Below, piece by piece: positions 1 to 31,526 of a stretch of 64,000 bases of DNA. The stretch covers positions 40,026,501-40,090,500 of the forward strand of contig OY747701.1 in the NCBI GenBank assembly GCA_963556495.2, written 5' to 3'. Numbering within the stretch: the stretch's first letter is position 1; every line of letters starts with the position of its first letter. Origin of the DNA: Valencia hispanica (taxonomy: Eukaryota > Chordata > Actinopteri > Cyprinodontiformes > Valenciidae). A program made the position numbers and the translations under genes. Under the pieces are notes generated by a model, which saw nothing but the letters and a program-made list of their open reading frames with translations, was not told the origin of the DNA and searched no databases.

Positions 1-2340
1 AATTTAGCAGAGATGGTACTTTTAAAGAAAATACAGAAATGGTCAGATAACGCAATATTAATCACAGAGATGTTGGAAATATTTAAACCTTTGCTGATAA
101 TTAAGTCCAGAGTGTGTCCTTTATTGTGTGTTGGTTGTTTGACATGCTGGGTCAGGCCGAAGTTGTGGAGAGTATCATCTAACGTTTTTGCTTGTCTATC
201 TTGGGGGTTGTCGGTATGGATGTTAAAGTCCCCCACAATGATTAGTTGGTCATAGTCGATACATATTACAGAAAGAAGGTCATTGAAATCATTAAAGAAG
301 TTAGAGTTAAGTTTTGGTGGTTTATATAAACTTAGAAATAATGCTTTGTTAGGCTCATTTATCTGGGTGGCTAGGTATTCAAAAGAATCAAACGTGCCCA
401 GAGTTACCTTTTTAAAGTTCATTGAGTTGTGAAAGATGGTGGCTACACCTCCACCTTGTCTGTGTTTTCTGTTCTCGCTTAAGAAATTGTAATTTGGAGG
501 ACTAGATTCTATTAATGAAGTTGTTTCGTTATTTTCATCTAGCCAAGTTTCTGATTAAAAAAAGGCCGTGTAAATTATGCTCAGTGATGAAGTCATTGAA
601 AAGAAAAGACTTCCCGGATAGAGATCTAATGTTTAATAAAGCTAAGTTAAGTATTGTGATGATGGGCAGCTGAACCTTCTGACAGGTTATCAATTTGAGA
701 TTTTGTTTAATATGAGAGCGTGTGGTTAACGGTTTATGTTTCCTGCTGCTGATAATCACTGATATAGCCTCAGGGGTGCCAGGCGAATTCTGGGAGACGG
801 TAGGGGTGGATTTATTGCCCGGTTCCCTCAAATATCAAATATCTGTAATAATCAGTGGGGGGAAACTCCCAGGCTTATTGACACTAGTTCCAGGCGTTTT
901 GTGTAGTCTAAGTTTAGGTGTTAATTGTGTCCCTAATTTGATTTGCTCGTTCAGTCTGTCTGTAAAGTTTCTAAATGGAAACTCACTTGATGTGGCTGAG
1001 TCACAGGAAGATGAAGACTTAATCTCTGATGGTTGTTTATCTGTTCGGTCCTGTGGTGTCATCATGACTTGCTGTTTTTGTTCTCTGATATCCATGGGCG
1101 CCTCAAGGTCAGCTTTTGGGAGCAAGTGTTTTGCTTTCTGATTTTGATAAGAAAAAATGTTTGCTGCTAAGAGCCTTACTCTAGCCATGTTCAGATAACG
1201 CATCCCTTCTTTGAACAGATGATGAGCACTTCCAAATACTTTGAAATTATTAATAAATGTGAACGACTTCTCAGCTGATTGTTTCTTCAACCATTAATGG
1301 AGCATGCGGAGTCTGCAAAATCTTTCATCATTCCCTTCAGGGACTGGTCCGCTGATGAGGATGTTTACGTTAAGTCCATCAAGTCTCTGTAGGAGATCAG
1401 AAAAGTCTCTCTTAAGAATCTCTGATTGTCTCATCGCGATATCTGCTGATCCAGCGTGAATGACGAGCTTTTCCAAAGCAGGATGTTGGTCCAAGATTTT
1501 TTAGGGATTTTTTCTGATATTTCTCTCACTGTATTTTTGTAGCAGCTATAAACTCTGGTGTTCTTGCTACAAAAAGCCTCAATTCCATTAATTGATCTGT
1601 CTTGTATGATAACAATCTTTGCTGGGGGGGCTCTTACTTTGTTATGTGTCCGTTTGATGCGGCTGGGTTTCTCCTGGTGGCTTTGACTGGTTCCGGAGGC
1701 TGCGTCATCTTTCAGGGAACTCAAGGCTTCGAATCTGTTTTTCAGCGGGATTCCAGGTGGAGAATTATCTCTTGTTTTTGGCTGAAACCTCTTTTGTTTA
1801 CTTTTAGCAGAAGCGGCAGTTCTGGGTTCAGAGGTTTCTCTGTGCCGGAGTTTCTTTTGTTTTTTCTTCCTCGGAGAACAGGCTGGGGTTGATGATTCCG
1901 TGCGTTTTAATGCTGGCCAGTCTTTGTTATAGTGCAGAGTTCTGCCGCTCAGACGCCTGTAGGGAGTCTCTGTGACACAGTTAGACCGATGTGACACCGG
2001 GCTGATAGGCTGTTCCCTGTTTAAAGTTGTGTCATTTTGTCCATAATCAGCGTGGAGATCAAAATTAATTTCCAGACAATGTAGCTTCGTTTCAATGCCC
2101 TCAATTCTGTGGAGCATTTTTTCAAAATCCTCACCTGAGCAAAAAGCCATGTTAAGTCCATAAAAAAGTAATCCAAGAAGAGATCCGGTCCAATACAGAA
2201 ACTCCAGGGGCTGGGTAGATAAAGTAACTAAGAAAAGAAAATAAGACAAGCAAACAGAAAATAAAATAAAGTGAACGGATCTGGAGAGAGACAGAGAGCA
2301 GCTGCTCCTCCTTCAGCAGTCGCAGCAGGTGTATTTAATA
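1..2340 (-). mobile_element. truncated LINE retrotransposon with ORF1 esterase-like domain and start of ORF2 endonuclease
   Basis: On the minus strand a basic, Ser/Thr-rich N-terminal ORF (2249 to 1431) leads into an SGNH/esterase-like segment (VIHAGSADIAMRQSEILKRD, ISGPVPEGNDERF) broken by a frameshift near 1490 and a stop near 1292. Then come a tail (1290-835) and the start of an ORF2 (LALLNIRSLSGKSFLFNDF at about 600-650) that continues left as an AP endonuclease (RQGGGVATIF, VGDFNIHTDNP, ALSDHFCIF). This layout fits fish L2/CR1-type elements. It sits in a galnt2 intron and runs off the left edge. The 5' boundary is approximate. Confidence 0.82.
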
Positions 2341-2877
2341 GTATTTATCAATCAATGAGTATCTTCTAACAGTATGAGCTCAGCTTCGTGTGTGCAGGGT
2401 GTCTTCTTCCTGCTGCCTCCCGATAGCAAACCGAGCATCCATCTGACAAATCCGGACATACTGTTGATATCTGCCTGGCCGTCTGATTCATTACATACAG
2501 AAGACCTTTGTTTTCCCTAGATGACATACTGACCTAGATGCACTCACTAAAAACAGGAAATAAATAATCAAATCCTAATTACATAAGAAATATTCCCTAA
2601 CACTTGTCACTAGTATTACTTTGTTTTAAATTAAGGCAGGATTTGTCAATCCCAGCTCAGAGCATCAGTCTTCATGTTCATGTCTTGTGTTTTCATGCAT
2701 CACCTCCATGCCAGTGTGAGCTGAGTCAGAGCTATTGGGATTTAAGGATTCAGAATCTGTTCAACAGCCTGGCTTGTACATTCAGCCGTGTCTTTGTGTG
2801 TGTAGGAGCTTGTGTAGATGTGAGAGCATTTATTTATTTTCATCTTTCATTTGTATTGTTTCTGTGTTTGCATGCAG

Positions 2878-22176
<19,299 letters not shown>

Positions 22177-23130
22177 GGGGATGTGCAGACCCCTGGATAT
22201 CTGACTGAGACACAAAAAGACAGAAATACAAGTAAAAGCCTGAGGAAGAAGGATGGACTGGAATAGTCCTCGTCCTCTGCAGAGATGAGGCCAGTTCTCT
22301 CTACACCCCTCTCCCCCACCTCTTACCCCCTTCCTGAAACTTCGAGCCACGCCCAGTGGGGGAGGGGCTTGTAGACCACATTGGAGTAAACCGGAGACTG
22401 CATGCGGCGGATGGATGATGAGGATGAAAGCAATGAAGAGGCTTTTGTTTCCAACGACATACCTCGGTGTTCTGTCATTGATGGTTCCAGGGACGGCGTG
22501 ATTTCTTTTTCTTCTTAAATGCTGGTTGAAAACAAACAAAACTCTTTGGTGAATTGTTTATTTTAATTTCCTTGCCGTTGAATCTCCGCTGAGAGCTGCT
22601 GGGGCTGGTTCTGTTCCTAAGCGATTCTTGTTAGAGCAGGGAAAGGTTTCTTATTGGGGGTTTTTGGTGGGTGTCGAGTGATGGGAGGGAGGACATGGAC
22701 TCGATTCCTCGAGCTGTTCTTCTTGTGTCCTCTCACTAGTTTACAGAATTGACAAAGAAAATGGAACAGAACAAAAAAGAGGAGAGAGACATCTGTATTT
22801 TACTTTCTGTGCGTCTCTTTTCCAATTCGTTGTCCTTGGGAGCGTCTTTATTTCTTAACGGAGGGTCTGAAACAAAAAAAATCTATCTCAAAGGTCTTCA
22901 GGATGTAGTGCTGGCTGCTGCAACATCCTGACTTTTTCCTTTTATTGTTTCTTAAATACTGCAGAGATAAAAACCCTCATAAGTCTTTTTTTGTTTTTTG
23001 TTTACTCTTATCAACGTATGGCACCAAATTTGAAAGAAGATTATGTTTTAAGTTTCAGGAAGACCAGAGGAACAATTAAAAACAGTTTTTTCCTTACATA
23101 CTGTGGCTGTTCTCTGACTGCTCTTTGTGG
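22177..23130 (+). other. galnt2: galnt2 proximal 3' UTR (end not determined)
   Basis: Sequence directly after the stop codon with no ORF of interest and little recognisable repeat. It contains G- and A-rich stretches and an AATTAAA-like hexamer near 23073. The 3' UTR may continue further: a better AATAAA lies at 28895-28900. Which site is used cannot be read from DNA alone. Confidence 0.5.
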
Positions 23131-24540
23131 AGCGTTTTAATTCATCTGTTTGTTTTTTGTTCGGATCTTTACTTGTTGGGGCCGGTATGTGACTTACAGT
23201 ATGATCACCTAAAATATTTTAATAATATTTTACACAATCTAATAACTTTAACTTGAAGCAGAAGAGTAGTAATTATTTCTACTGGTGCAAAAATAACTTA
23301 CCATTCTGATCATAACAGTTATAATATTATTAATAATTACAAACCATTTGTTTTATTTCAATACACAGACTTAATGAACACCTGGTTGAATGGATGGTAA
23401 CTTATAGTTTTGACACCATGACTGTCTGTGGGTTTCACTACTGAGAGTATTTTAAAGCAGCCAAATTTATCATTCTTTTAAGCGAGGAAAGAAAACAGTT
23501 GCTGCTTCTTTTAAAGCCCGCTGACAAACAGTGTGCAGCAACAGGTGGGGCAAAGGCAGCACTGCATTACTAAATGCTTCATACAGCTGAAACTCTCCAT
23601 TCGCTTTAGCACTTTCTCTGATGCCTCGTTAAATACATTTGTAAACAGCGACAGGGTGATATAGAATTTAATAGTAATTGTTTGAAAGGAAAACTGGACT
23701 ATGCTTTTGAAGACATTTCACCTCTTATTCAAAAAGGCTTGTTCAGTTCTGAACACAGGCTGGATGTATTAAGCTTTTTAGCTGAAGTCAGAACATCCCC
23801 ACTGATCAATGGGGCCATTTAGTTCATGAATGAAGTATAACTTTTTCAAAAACTTAGTACACCTTGATACAGTTTACTGGCCAGTGCTTGCTGGTCTCTA
23901 TGTTACCAGTGTGAGAGATTTACTGCCAGGTAATCTCTTATTTCAGTAAAGCCACACGCTCTGGCAGAGAAGAGGGACAAATAATCAGCACTATAATCAA
24001 TAAAAAAAGGTTTAGTTTCATTTTTTGTTTCACTTAATTGACATCAGGTCACCACACAGTACCATTTGGTAATTAGTTGGTGTTTATGTGTTTTCTGCCT
24101 GTGAGAAGGACCATCTGTTCATAAAACTGCAGTAAACTGGGTTTTACTGATTGTCCTCTATTTCTGCGTCAGGTTTGCAGATTTTTCTGATAACGGGCAT
24201 GGCTGCTCCGTTTATGCTGACTGTGGTTGAAATGGGAAGCGCCTTCTTATTTTACTCCAGTAGACTTTCCAGAGCAACAATATTTTGGTGTCAGAAATCA
24301 ACACGGTGGCATTTTTCCCATCTGCAGCAACCAGATAGTTTGACAGAGACCATTTTAAAAAATTTCTATTGTAATCTGACCCCTTCTGTGTATTTTTTGC
24401 AATTCTTGTGGCTCCTGGGCATCGCTATTGCATCATATTGGCTGTTGTCAATCTCTTCACTGCTAGTCCTTAAAAAGTGATGAAGATTGGCTGGAATTAT
24501 CTGAATATATTTGGAGTGACATTAATTAGCAAATTTAAGG
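23131..24540. other. galnt2 3' UTR or intergenic DNA, nothing recognised
   Basis: AT-rich. One 109-codon frame at 24151-24480 has no resemblance to a known family. Several AATAAA-like hexamers exist. Confidence 0.4.
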
Positions 24541-24559
24541 CAACTGGATTTTAGATTGG

Positions 24560-24610
24560 ATCTAGCAAAAGTATTCACACACTTGACCTTTTATACATTT
24601 TGTTACATAA

Positions 24611-24641
<31 letters not shown>

Positions 24642-25420
24642 AATATATAAAACAGAATTTTATTTGATAGTACAATTCAGAGTAGTGCATAACTTTTAGC
24701 AGACATTTTCACAATTTATTTTTTATATTTCACACAAAAAAATGCTTAGGTTATATAAAATATCTCAAGTTTCTCTGGCGCACCGTTGAGTCCTAACTAA
24801 AACTGGGAAACGGTGATGGCATTATGATGCTGTGGGGAGGTTTTACTTCAGGATGGAAAAGGCAGTCTGGTCAGAATTCATGGGAAGATGAATGAAGCTG
24901 CACATTTAGAGAACAGCCTTTTTATGTCCATTCTAATTTGCAAAATGAGTCCAGCACAGTCAGAGTAGATGGAGAGGATTTATGAACATTTATTTTCAAG
25001 TCCTGCCACCGATTCTCACTTACGCTTAGGTCTAGACTTTGACAGAGGTGTTATAGCACACATTAGTATATTTTTGATTTAAACCATTCCTTTGTATCTC
25101 TGACTGTATCTTTAAGGTCATTGTCCTCCTGGAAGGTGAACCTCCGCCCCACTCTCAAGTCTTTTGAAACCTCTAAAAGGTTTTCTTCCAGGGTTGTCTT
25201 CTATTTAGCTCCATCCATCCTGTCATCCGCTACCATGTTTCACTGTGAGGATTGTGGGTTCAGCGTGAACAGTTTAAAGATTTGAGTATTTTATAACCTA
25301 ACCCTAATTCCTTGGTCTTTATGATGCTGTTTTCTCACTGATGTTCTGTTTTCCCCTTCACAATTATGCACCACTTTGTATTGGTCTGTCATATAAAATC
25401 TCAATAGATCACTCTTCAAA
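24560..25420 (+). mobile_element. degraded DNA-transposon remnant
   Basis: AAAAGTATTCACACACTTGA opens it, and ATGGCATTATGATGCTGTGG with TGGGAAGATGAATGAAGCTG recall the fish Tc1 transposase GG-IMLW block. TTGTCCTCCTGGAAGGTGAA and CTCAAGTCTTTTGAAACCTC at 25127-25170 are reverse-strand phrases of the same family. Frames are lost. Confidence 0.5.
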
Positions 25421-25905
25421 ACAAGTAACCCAACTGAGTTAAGAAAAAATGGAAAGTAGATGAAACTTTGACCTTAAAATCACTTTCTCTGCAACTTTTA
25501 TCAAACGTTCCTGTTTACAGTTTTCTCCAAGCATCCAGCAGACAAGGACAACATCTGGAGTGTTGTCTGATACTTTTACTTTGTGCCTACTTGATTCTTT
25601 GTTTCTCTGCCATTTTGTGTTCTTCTTGCCCTGCGTTTGCCTTGTCTTGGAAGTTCTTTTAAACTTGGTTTGACAGGAGTTGGGTCCAAAGAAACTACTA
25701 CAGGACTTACAGATGTGGCGTCAAAAAGAGGGGATAAAAGCAGACAGAATAGGTGGGGTGAAACGTATATGTGCCCTATAAGACTACACTGTAAAGTACA
25801 CATACATCTGTGTTTTAGCTGGTTTGAGCATTATAGGAAGTAGTTTTCCAATCTGTTTGGAAAAAGCAGATTTGTTTTGGTAAGCTTTTAAAATTTTCTG
25901 CTTAA

Positions 25906-27008
25906 CCCTTGAAGCCCCTTAATCTTTACTCCGCCTGGGTCCCTTGGACAAAAAAAATTTTGTTTTAAATGTTGCTATAGAAAAATATAGCAGCATATGA
26001 TTTTTCTTTCTCCCCATTTCTAAGAAAAAGTGTTGAAAGTTGATTTTCTGTGTTTTAGGGGTTTATTGCTGAACAGGGAAGTGACGAAAAATGGCAGCAG
26101 TGTTTCACCCCCTGGGATGGTGAAATACACATCTTTTTTCGTTTTTTTAAAAGGTTTCCATAGAAATATCTTCCAGAGGTTTGGACTCGAGTCATGAATT
26201 TGATGACTTCAGACTCGACTTGATCAAATGTACAAAGACTTGCAACTCGACTTGGACTTTAACATCAATGACTCGTGACTTTACTTGGACTTCCGCCTTT
26301 TGACTTGAGAAGACTTGCTACTTCCCATGAAAACTGGGGGGAAACATTTTTACACACCATGTAGACATTCCAACTATATTATCAGGTTGGTCCAGTTTTT
26401 CAGAAGTGATCATTTTGAGGGGTGAGGATTTTATTGATGAGATGTTTAAAAAAGTTTAGGTTAAAAGGACCCATGTCTATTTGAAAGTTAAACTGTTTTT
26501 CAATATGAGGTCAATACAATACAGGACTGAAGCTCCTGTGCGTTGTTCTAGTATAATGCTGTTGAAATACAAACATTTTTTGTGAAAATTAAATTGTCAG
26601 TTTTTTTACTGTATTTGATTAATGTTATTGTATAAAATAGAGGTTTAAATAAATACAAATCTTACAGACATACATGATTTGTATAAATTTATTTCTGTGG
26701 TAAGAGGACTCAAAATGACTCGAAACGAAAACGGTAGGACTTTTGACTCAACTTGAGACTTGTTGACTTTGACTTTTGACTCGACTCGGGACTTGCCTCA
26801 TCTTTAACTCGACTTGACTCAGGACTCGAGGACAAAGACTTGAGACTTACTTGTGACTTGCAAAACAATGACTGTCCCACCTCTGATATCTTCCATACAT
26901 ATCTTCTATCTATATTCCTCCATTTTCTATATGAATGCCTCTTGAATGCCGCTTTTAGCAATTAAAGTCTTGTAAATTGTAATTGTTATTCTCTCGAGCT
27001 TGGGAGGG
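25906..27008. mobile_element. TTAA-flanked DNA element, split by a nested hAT element
   Basis: The left end TTAA|CCCTTGAAGCC (25902) and right end GCTTGGGAGGG|TTAA (27009-27012) are imperfect inverted repeats, each abutting TTAA, the target-site duplication of piggyBac-type elements. The interior has no ORF and is interrupted at 26174-26885. Confidence 0.65.
26174..26885. mobile_element. hAT-type element made of GACTTG/CTCGACTTG repeats
   Basis: It begins CAGAGGTTTGGAC and ends GTCCCACCTCTG (inverted). The 8-base target duplication atatcttc is perfect on both sides (26166-26173 and 26886-26893). Both subterminal parts consist of degenerate short repeats of GACTTG, ACTCGACTTG and similar words. 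It inserted into the TTAA element around it. Confidence 0.85.
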
Positions 27009-28894
27009 TTAAAAATTGGCAGCAACGTGGATTCAAAACAATTTTTTGTAGGTTGTCGTGAATAAGTTTATTTTTCATCCCAAACATGCAAACTAGTGGA
27101 TTTAATGAATACAAAGTATTTTTTTATCTAGTAAAAAAATAAAGCATGACTATTTTGAATGTGAGTCAATGGCACAAAAACACCAAAGGGACACAGACTG
27201 CTCTATTTAGTTTAATAGGACATGAAAGACTTGCTGAAGGAAAATATGAACATTGAAATTCTCACAAAATACATAAGCCACCTGCATCAATACAATCAAA
27301 GTTAAGCAAGCATAAAATCCAAGGTTAAAGTTTGGAAGAATATCCTTTTGGTTGAAGATTGAAATCAGAAGCTTTGCTAAGCAAAGAAAAAAAAAATATA
27401 TATATATATATTAAAATTGCTTCCAACCTGCTATTTCCCATTTAGTGACCTTTTTGTGTTTTCTTAGTTTAGAGCACACACACGGACTGGCACGGTTCTG
27501 ACAAATATTATTTTGTTTACTTTTTAACAAAAATGTGATGCATATCCTATCCTGGGTGGATACCATTAGGATTTACTGACAAATCAGTAACTGAAAATTC
27601 TCTTCACCAAAAGTTTCTGCGTTAATCTTAATTGAAGTTTTAAATCCTAGTGAGTGAATGCAGAATTTTCAGCTGCACATCCTAGCTGTCTTTCAGTAAA
27701 TCCTGTACGTATTAACCCAGAATGAAACATAATACAACCTGAAGTTTAAAAAGTATAAATATGTTTAATGAGCCACAGCACCCTCTGTTGCCACACTCCT
27801 GTAAGCTGTAGCTGGCTTGCTTAGAAAGAAACTGGGACTGTTCTTTCACTAACATCACGACACATGAAGCCTTTTCTTTCTATCCAGTCTTATGCTTAAG
27901 ATAAGATGTTTGCTACTTTTTTATTGTGTAATCATGTCTTACCAAGAGGATATTACAAATGACAGCAGAGCTCAGCTCCTCATGTTGATCAGATGAATAA
28001 ATGTTTACATCTTTAGCACAATGTGCCAATGCTTCTTTCAGATATTTGTATTAGGAGTAATAGCAGATGCTTGATGGTTTTCTCTGCGCTGTTTTTAGTT
28101 GACCAGTCAGGTGACATGAAAGGAAGACTGTTCTTAGATGCTGATCTGTTGTCAGCTGCAAAATAGAAAATGGGCTAAAAATGTCAGTCTTCACTTTTGA
28201 GGAAGAATATAGGAAATGTGCTGCGCTTATCTCCTTATGTCTGCAGAAGATCAACTGAGCTGAATTATAGTTTTTAGGTGTCTTACGTTGTTTTTTTGGG
28301 AAGAAATCTTGCAAACAGGCAATTTTCTCAGAGTTCTTTTTAAGGCTCCCTGGTTTCTTCTCACCTTCCTTTCAGTGTGTGTAGCACAATTTTGTTTTAA
28401 AGACTATGCTTTTCCTTTTAATAGGGTGAAACGTTTATTTAAAGGTTTTGAAACCTAAAGATCAACAGTGGAACACTTGGGGTTGTAAAAAACTGACGTC
28501 CAGCTCAGAACTGCTCTTTATTTTCTGTCTGTTTAACAGTGTTTGTGAGACAGTGAATGTGCATATGAGACGACAATGTTAAGGGTTTCATTTACCAGAG
28601 AGGGCAGATCCGTACTGAACCAGGAATCAGCAGCAATCTGTGAACAATGTGGTTCTTTTATAATTCTGGTGTTAAAGTACTGAGATGGAGTGCGTGGCTC
28701 ATGGGGTCACACATGTAAAAGTGTATATTTTTGTATATACCTACATCTGTGTGTGTACAGTATGTACATATATACACAGTATACTTAGCAGCAGTTCCTA
28801 GTTTTGTTGTTGGACTGTACAGCGCTTCTAAACGTTCCCTGTTTTATAGACACTGCAGAAATTCACCTTTGAATGAGGAGAACTGATTAAATTA

Positions 28895-28900
28895 AATAAA
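28895..28900 (+). promoter_or_regulatory. galnt2: candidate distal poly(A) signal of galnt2
   Basis: AATAAA after a stretch (28480-28880) that lacks repeat features and looks more like UTR (TGTATATTTTTGTATATACC, GTACAGTATGTACATATATA). Use of this site is a guess from position. Confidence 0.3.
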
Positions 28901-29189
28901 AGCATTTATATATATAAACTAAATTGTGTTATGTGTGGTTAAAAATATACCATTTAATATGATTGATTAAATTTGACTATTTTTCTGATAAGCTTTGCTA
29001 CTAATAATGTATAATCTGCCAGATGTGCATGGATTTTACATGAATTATAAGGTTATAGTGTTATATAATATTTTCCAACTGTGAGCTTAATTTGTATCCT
29101 AAAATAGTAGAACTGAAATTCTGGCATATTTTATCTGTTCTTCAGAATTTCCACAAGATGATTTAAATTAAAACTTGACGTTGATGTAC

Positions 29190-30770
29190 AGTGTTGTGAA
29201 AGTGTTTACACCCTTGAAACTCTTCCACATATTGTCATGTAACGGCCACAAACTTTAATTGATTTAGTGTGACACACCAACACGGTTAATTTCATTGTGA
29301 AGTGGAAAGATTTTTTATTTATTTTTATTACAAATGAAAATCTATCACTCCATACAGGGCATTGTAGAACCACCTTTTGCTGCAGTCTTTTGAACTTCCC
29401 TACAAGCTTTGCACATCTGGAGATGAAAAGTGTAACTAATTGTTCTTCCCAAAAGAACTCCGACTCAGACTGAATGTCTCTGAACAGTATTTTTCAAAGA
29501 AATTAAACATTCTCTGCTGGATTTAGGGCTAAAGTTTAACTGAAACTTTTAAACACATTATGCTTCGATCCAAACTGTCATAGCTCTGGCTTTATGCTTA
29601 GAGTTGTTCTGCTAGGAGGACAACAGCAAGGCCTACTCAGGTCTCAGGTCTGATGCGCCTTCTGACAGTTTTTCTTCCAGTATTTCCCTGATCCATGTGG
29701 CCTTTGTAGCTCTGATAAATTAAGGGATAGCCACAGCATGACGCTGCTCCGACCATGTTTAAACATGGGGATGGTGTGTTATGGGTAATGTGCAGTGTTA
29801 GTTTGAACCCCCAGACAGTCGCGGCAGATAGCCGCTCGTACTGAGCCAAGTTCTGCTGGACGTTTCTTCCTGTTAAAGGGGAGTTTTTCCTCTCCACTGT
29901 CTCCACATGCTTGCTCAGTATGAGGGATTGCTGTGGTTGTAGTCTGCATCCACGGGGCGCAACTCCCAGTCAATGACTCGATGAAATCTGCTGGGATTCC
30001 TTAAATAGAAAACTAGCTAAAACTTTAAACTGATTGGAATGTTTGTATGATTGTATTGAAATGACTTTTCTTGTAAAGTGCCTTGAGATTACATCTGTTG
30101 TGAATCTGCGCGATATAAATAAACTGTATTGAATTGAGTTTAATTAGTTTCACTCCACAAATGGCATATTTCATTCAAGCCAAACAAATCCATTTTGGTT
30201 TCACCTATCCAGATCACCTTTTTGCAGATGGCTGCTACATGGCCTGTAAGCAATGTGCAAACATGACTTCCTATGTCTTCCTTTAAACAACAGTTTTCTT
30301 TTTTCTACTTTTCCATAGATGGATTAATGGACTTGACAACGTAAAACTTTTTTGTTAACAGATTTTTTTTCCATTCGAGCAGTGAATTTCTGCCGATTCT
30401 GCAGTGTTACAACGGGCTTCTTCAATGATAAATGATCTCTTACCCAGCCAGATTAGATGGGTGTTCAACTCTGGGTAGGTTTTCAGTTGTGGAATAGTCT
30501 TTCTATTTAAAGTTTGTGACATTATTCTATAACCATAGGTTACTTTAAAGGTATACACAACTTTCTCACTGACCTATCTGCTGTGTTACTTCCTTTCCAT
30601 GATGCCATTTGTTCTCTAACAAACCTCTTGAGGCCTTCGCAGAACTGCTGCTTTTACATTGAAATAAAATCACACACAGGTGGACTCTATTTACAAATAA
30701 GATGACTTACAAAGGAGATATTTTTTTTATTTGGGTATTAAAATTGGTATTAAAATAAAGGGGGCAAAAT
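29190..30770. mobile_element. Tc1-like transposon remnant split by another repeat
   Basis: It opens TACAGTGTTGTGAAAGTGTT and CACCCTTGAAACTCTTCCAC and closes with GGTGGACTCTATTTACAAAT near 30680, both phrases of one fish DNA-transposon family. The middle (about 29640-30145) is a separate repeat related to 55845-56380. Confidence 0.55.
29640..30145 (-). repeat. unclassified teleost repeat, related to 55845-56700
   Basis: On the minus strand it reads TCAATTCAATACAGTTTATT, then CACAGCAATCCCTCATACTG, GACAGTGGAGAGGAAAAACT and CGGCTATCTGCCGCGACTGT. The + strand element at 55845 has the same blocks in the same order. It contains no coding sequence. Confidence 0.65.
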
Positions 30771-30772
30771 TA

Positions 30773-31181
30773 TGGAGTAAGGCCACTGTCAAAATAAAAG
30801 CGTATTCACAGTTTAAAATGTGTGCATATTGGTGCTGTGTTCATCAACTCATCTAAGCTCCATTGATAAACTCTTGATCACGTGACAATGCTCCCAGTTG
30901 CAGATTCGTATTCTCAAAGAAATAATGTGTATTCTCAAGCTCATCGCTCCTTGTGTTCATAATGAGGAAACCACAAATGTAAATATGTAATTTGTATTTG
31001 TGATTTATTTCAGATGTAACTTTTGAAACTGCATTCTCACAAGGAAAACATACACTTCTGTTTTATGTGTGGTTTGCTTCATTCAATAGTTTACAAATTT
31101 GTAGTAATGTACAACTATTGACCAATATGCACACATTTTAACCTGTGAATACGCTTTTCTTTTGACAGTGTCCTTACCCAA
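30773..31181. mobile_element. MITE with about 58-bp terminal inverted repeats and TA flanks
   Basis: The left arm (GTAAGGCCACTGTCAAAATA, then AAAAGCGTATTCACAG) and the reverse complement of the right arm agree over about 58 bases with a few mismatches. TA lies on both sides, as expected for Tc1/mariner-type insertion. 409 bases, non-coding, ending about 345 bases upstream of the smyd2 ATG. Confidence 0.8.
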
Positions 31182-31375
31182 TACAAAATACATACTTTTT
31201 AGATATTTGTAAAAAAAATTTAAAAAAAAATCTTGTATCATTTTTGTTACACTTCACAATTATTCAACATCTTGGGTTATATTTTACAAAAATATCAAGA
31301 TTCGTGTTTGTAACTTGAAACTAAACTGCATGTCCAGTTTCTGTACCGTACCTGCAGCGCTGTCTCGTCGCCTGT

Positions 31376-31388
31376 CCAGCAGGGGGCG
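31376..31388 (+). promoter_or_regulatory. CTCF-like core motif upstream of smyd2
   Basis: CCAGCAGGGGGCG matches the central vertebrate CTCF consensus, about 140 bases upstream of the smyd2 ATG and in the CpG-richer stretch 31330-31700 that probably holds the promoter. Occupancy is inferred from the motif only. Confidence 0.45.
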
Positions 31389-31526
31389 ATGTCAGAGTCA
31401 AGACTTCCTTGCCGCGGAAAGCCGAGGAAGGGAACGGCTCAGACAGAAGCAGATTAGCGCACTCATCAGCAGAGTGCGGTAGAAAAGTAAAGAGTCCGAG
31501 CCGGAGAACGGCGACCTGAACAAACC

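Noticed and set aside
722..1141. 139-codon + strand frame
   Set aside because: It is the antisense shadow of the minus-strand LINE ORF1, and carries no codon or family signal.
24151..24480. 109-codon frame in the galnt2 3' flank
   Set aside because: Hydrophobic but without domain resemblance, a conserved start or exon signals; probably chance in AT-rich DNA.
25468..25843. Overlapping small frames on both strands
   Set aside because: No coding pattern; they border a transposon remnant.
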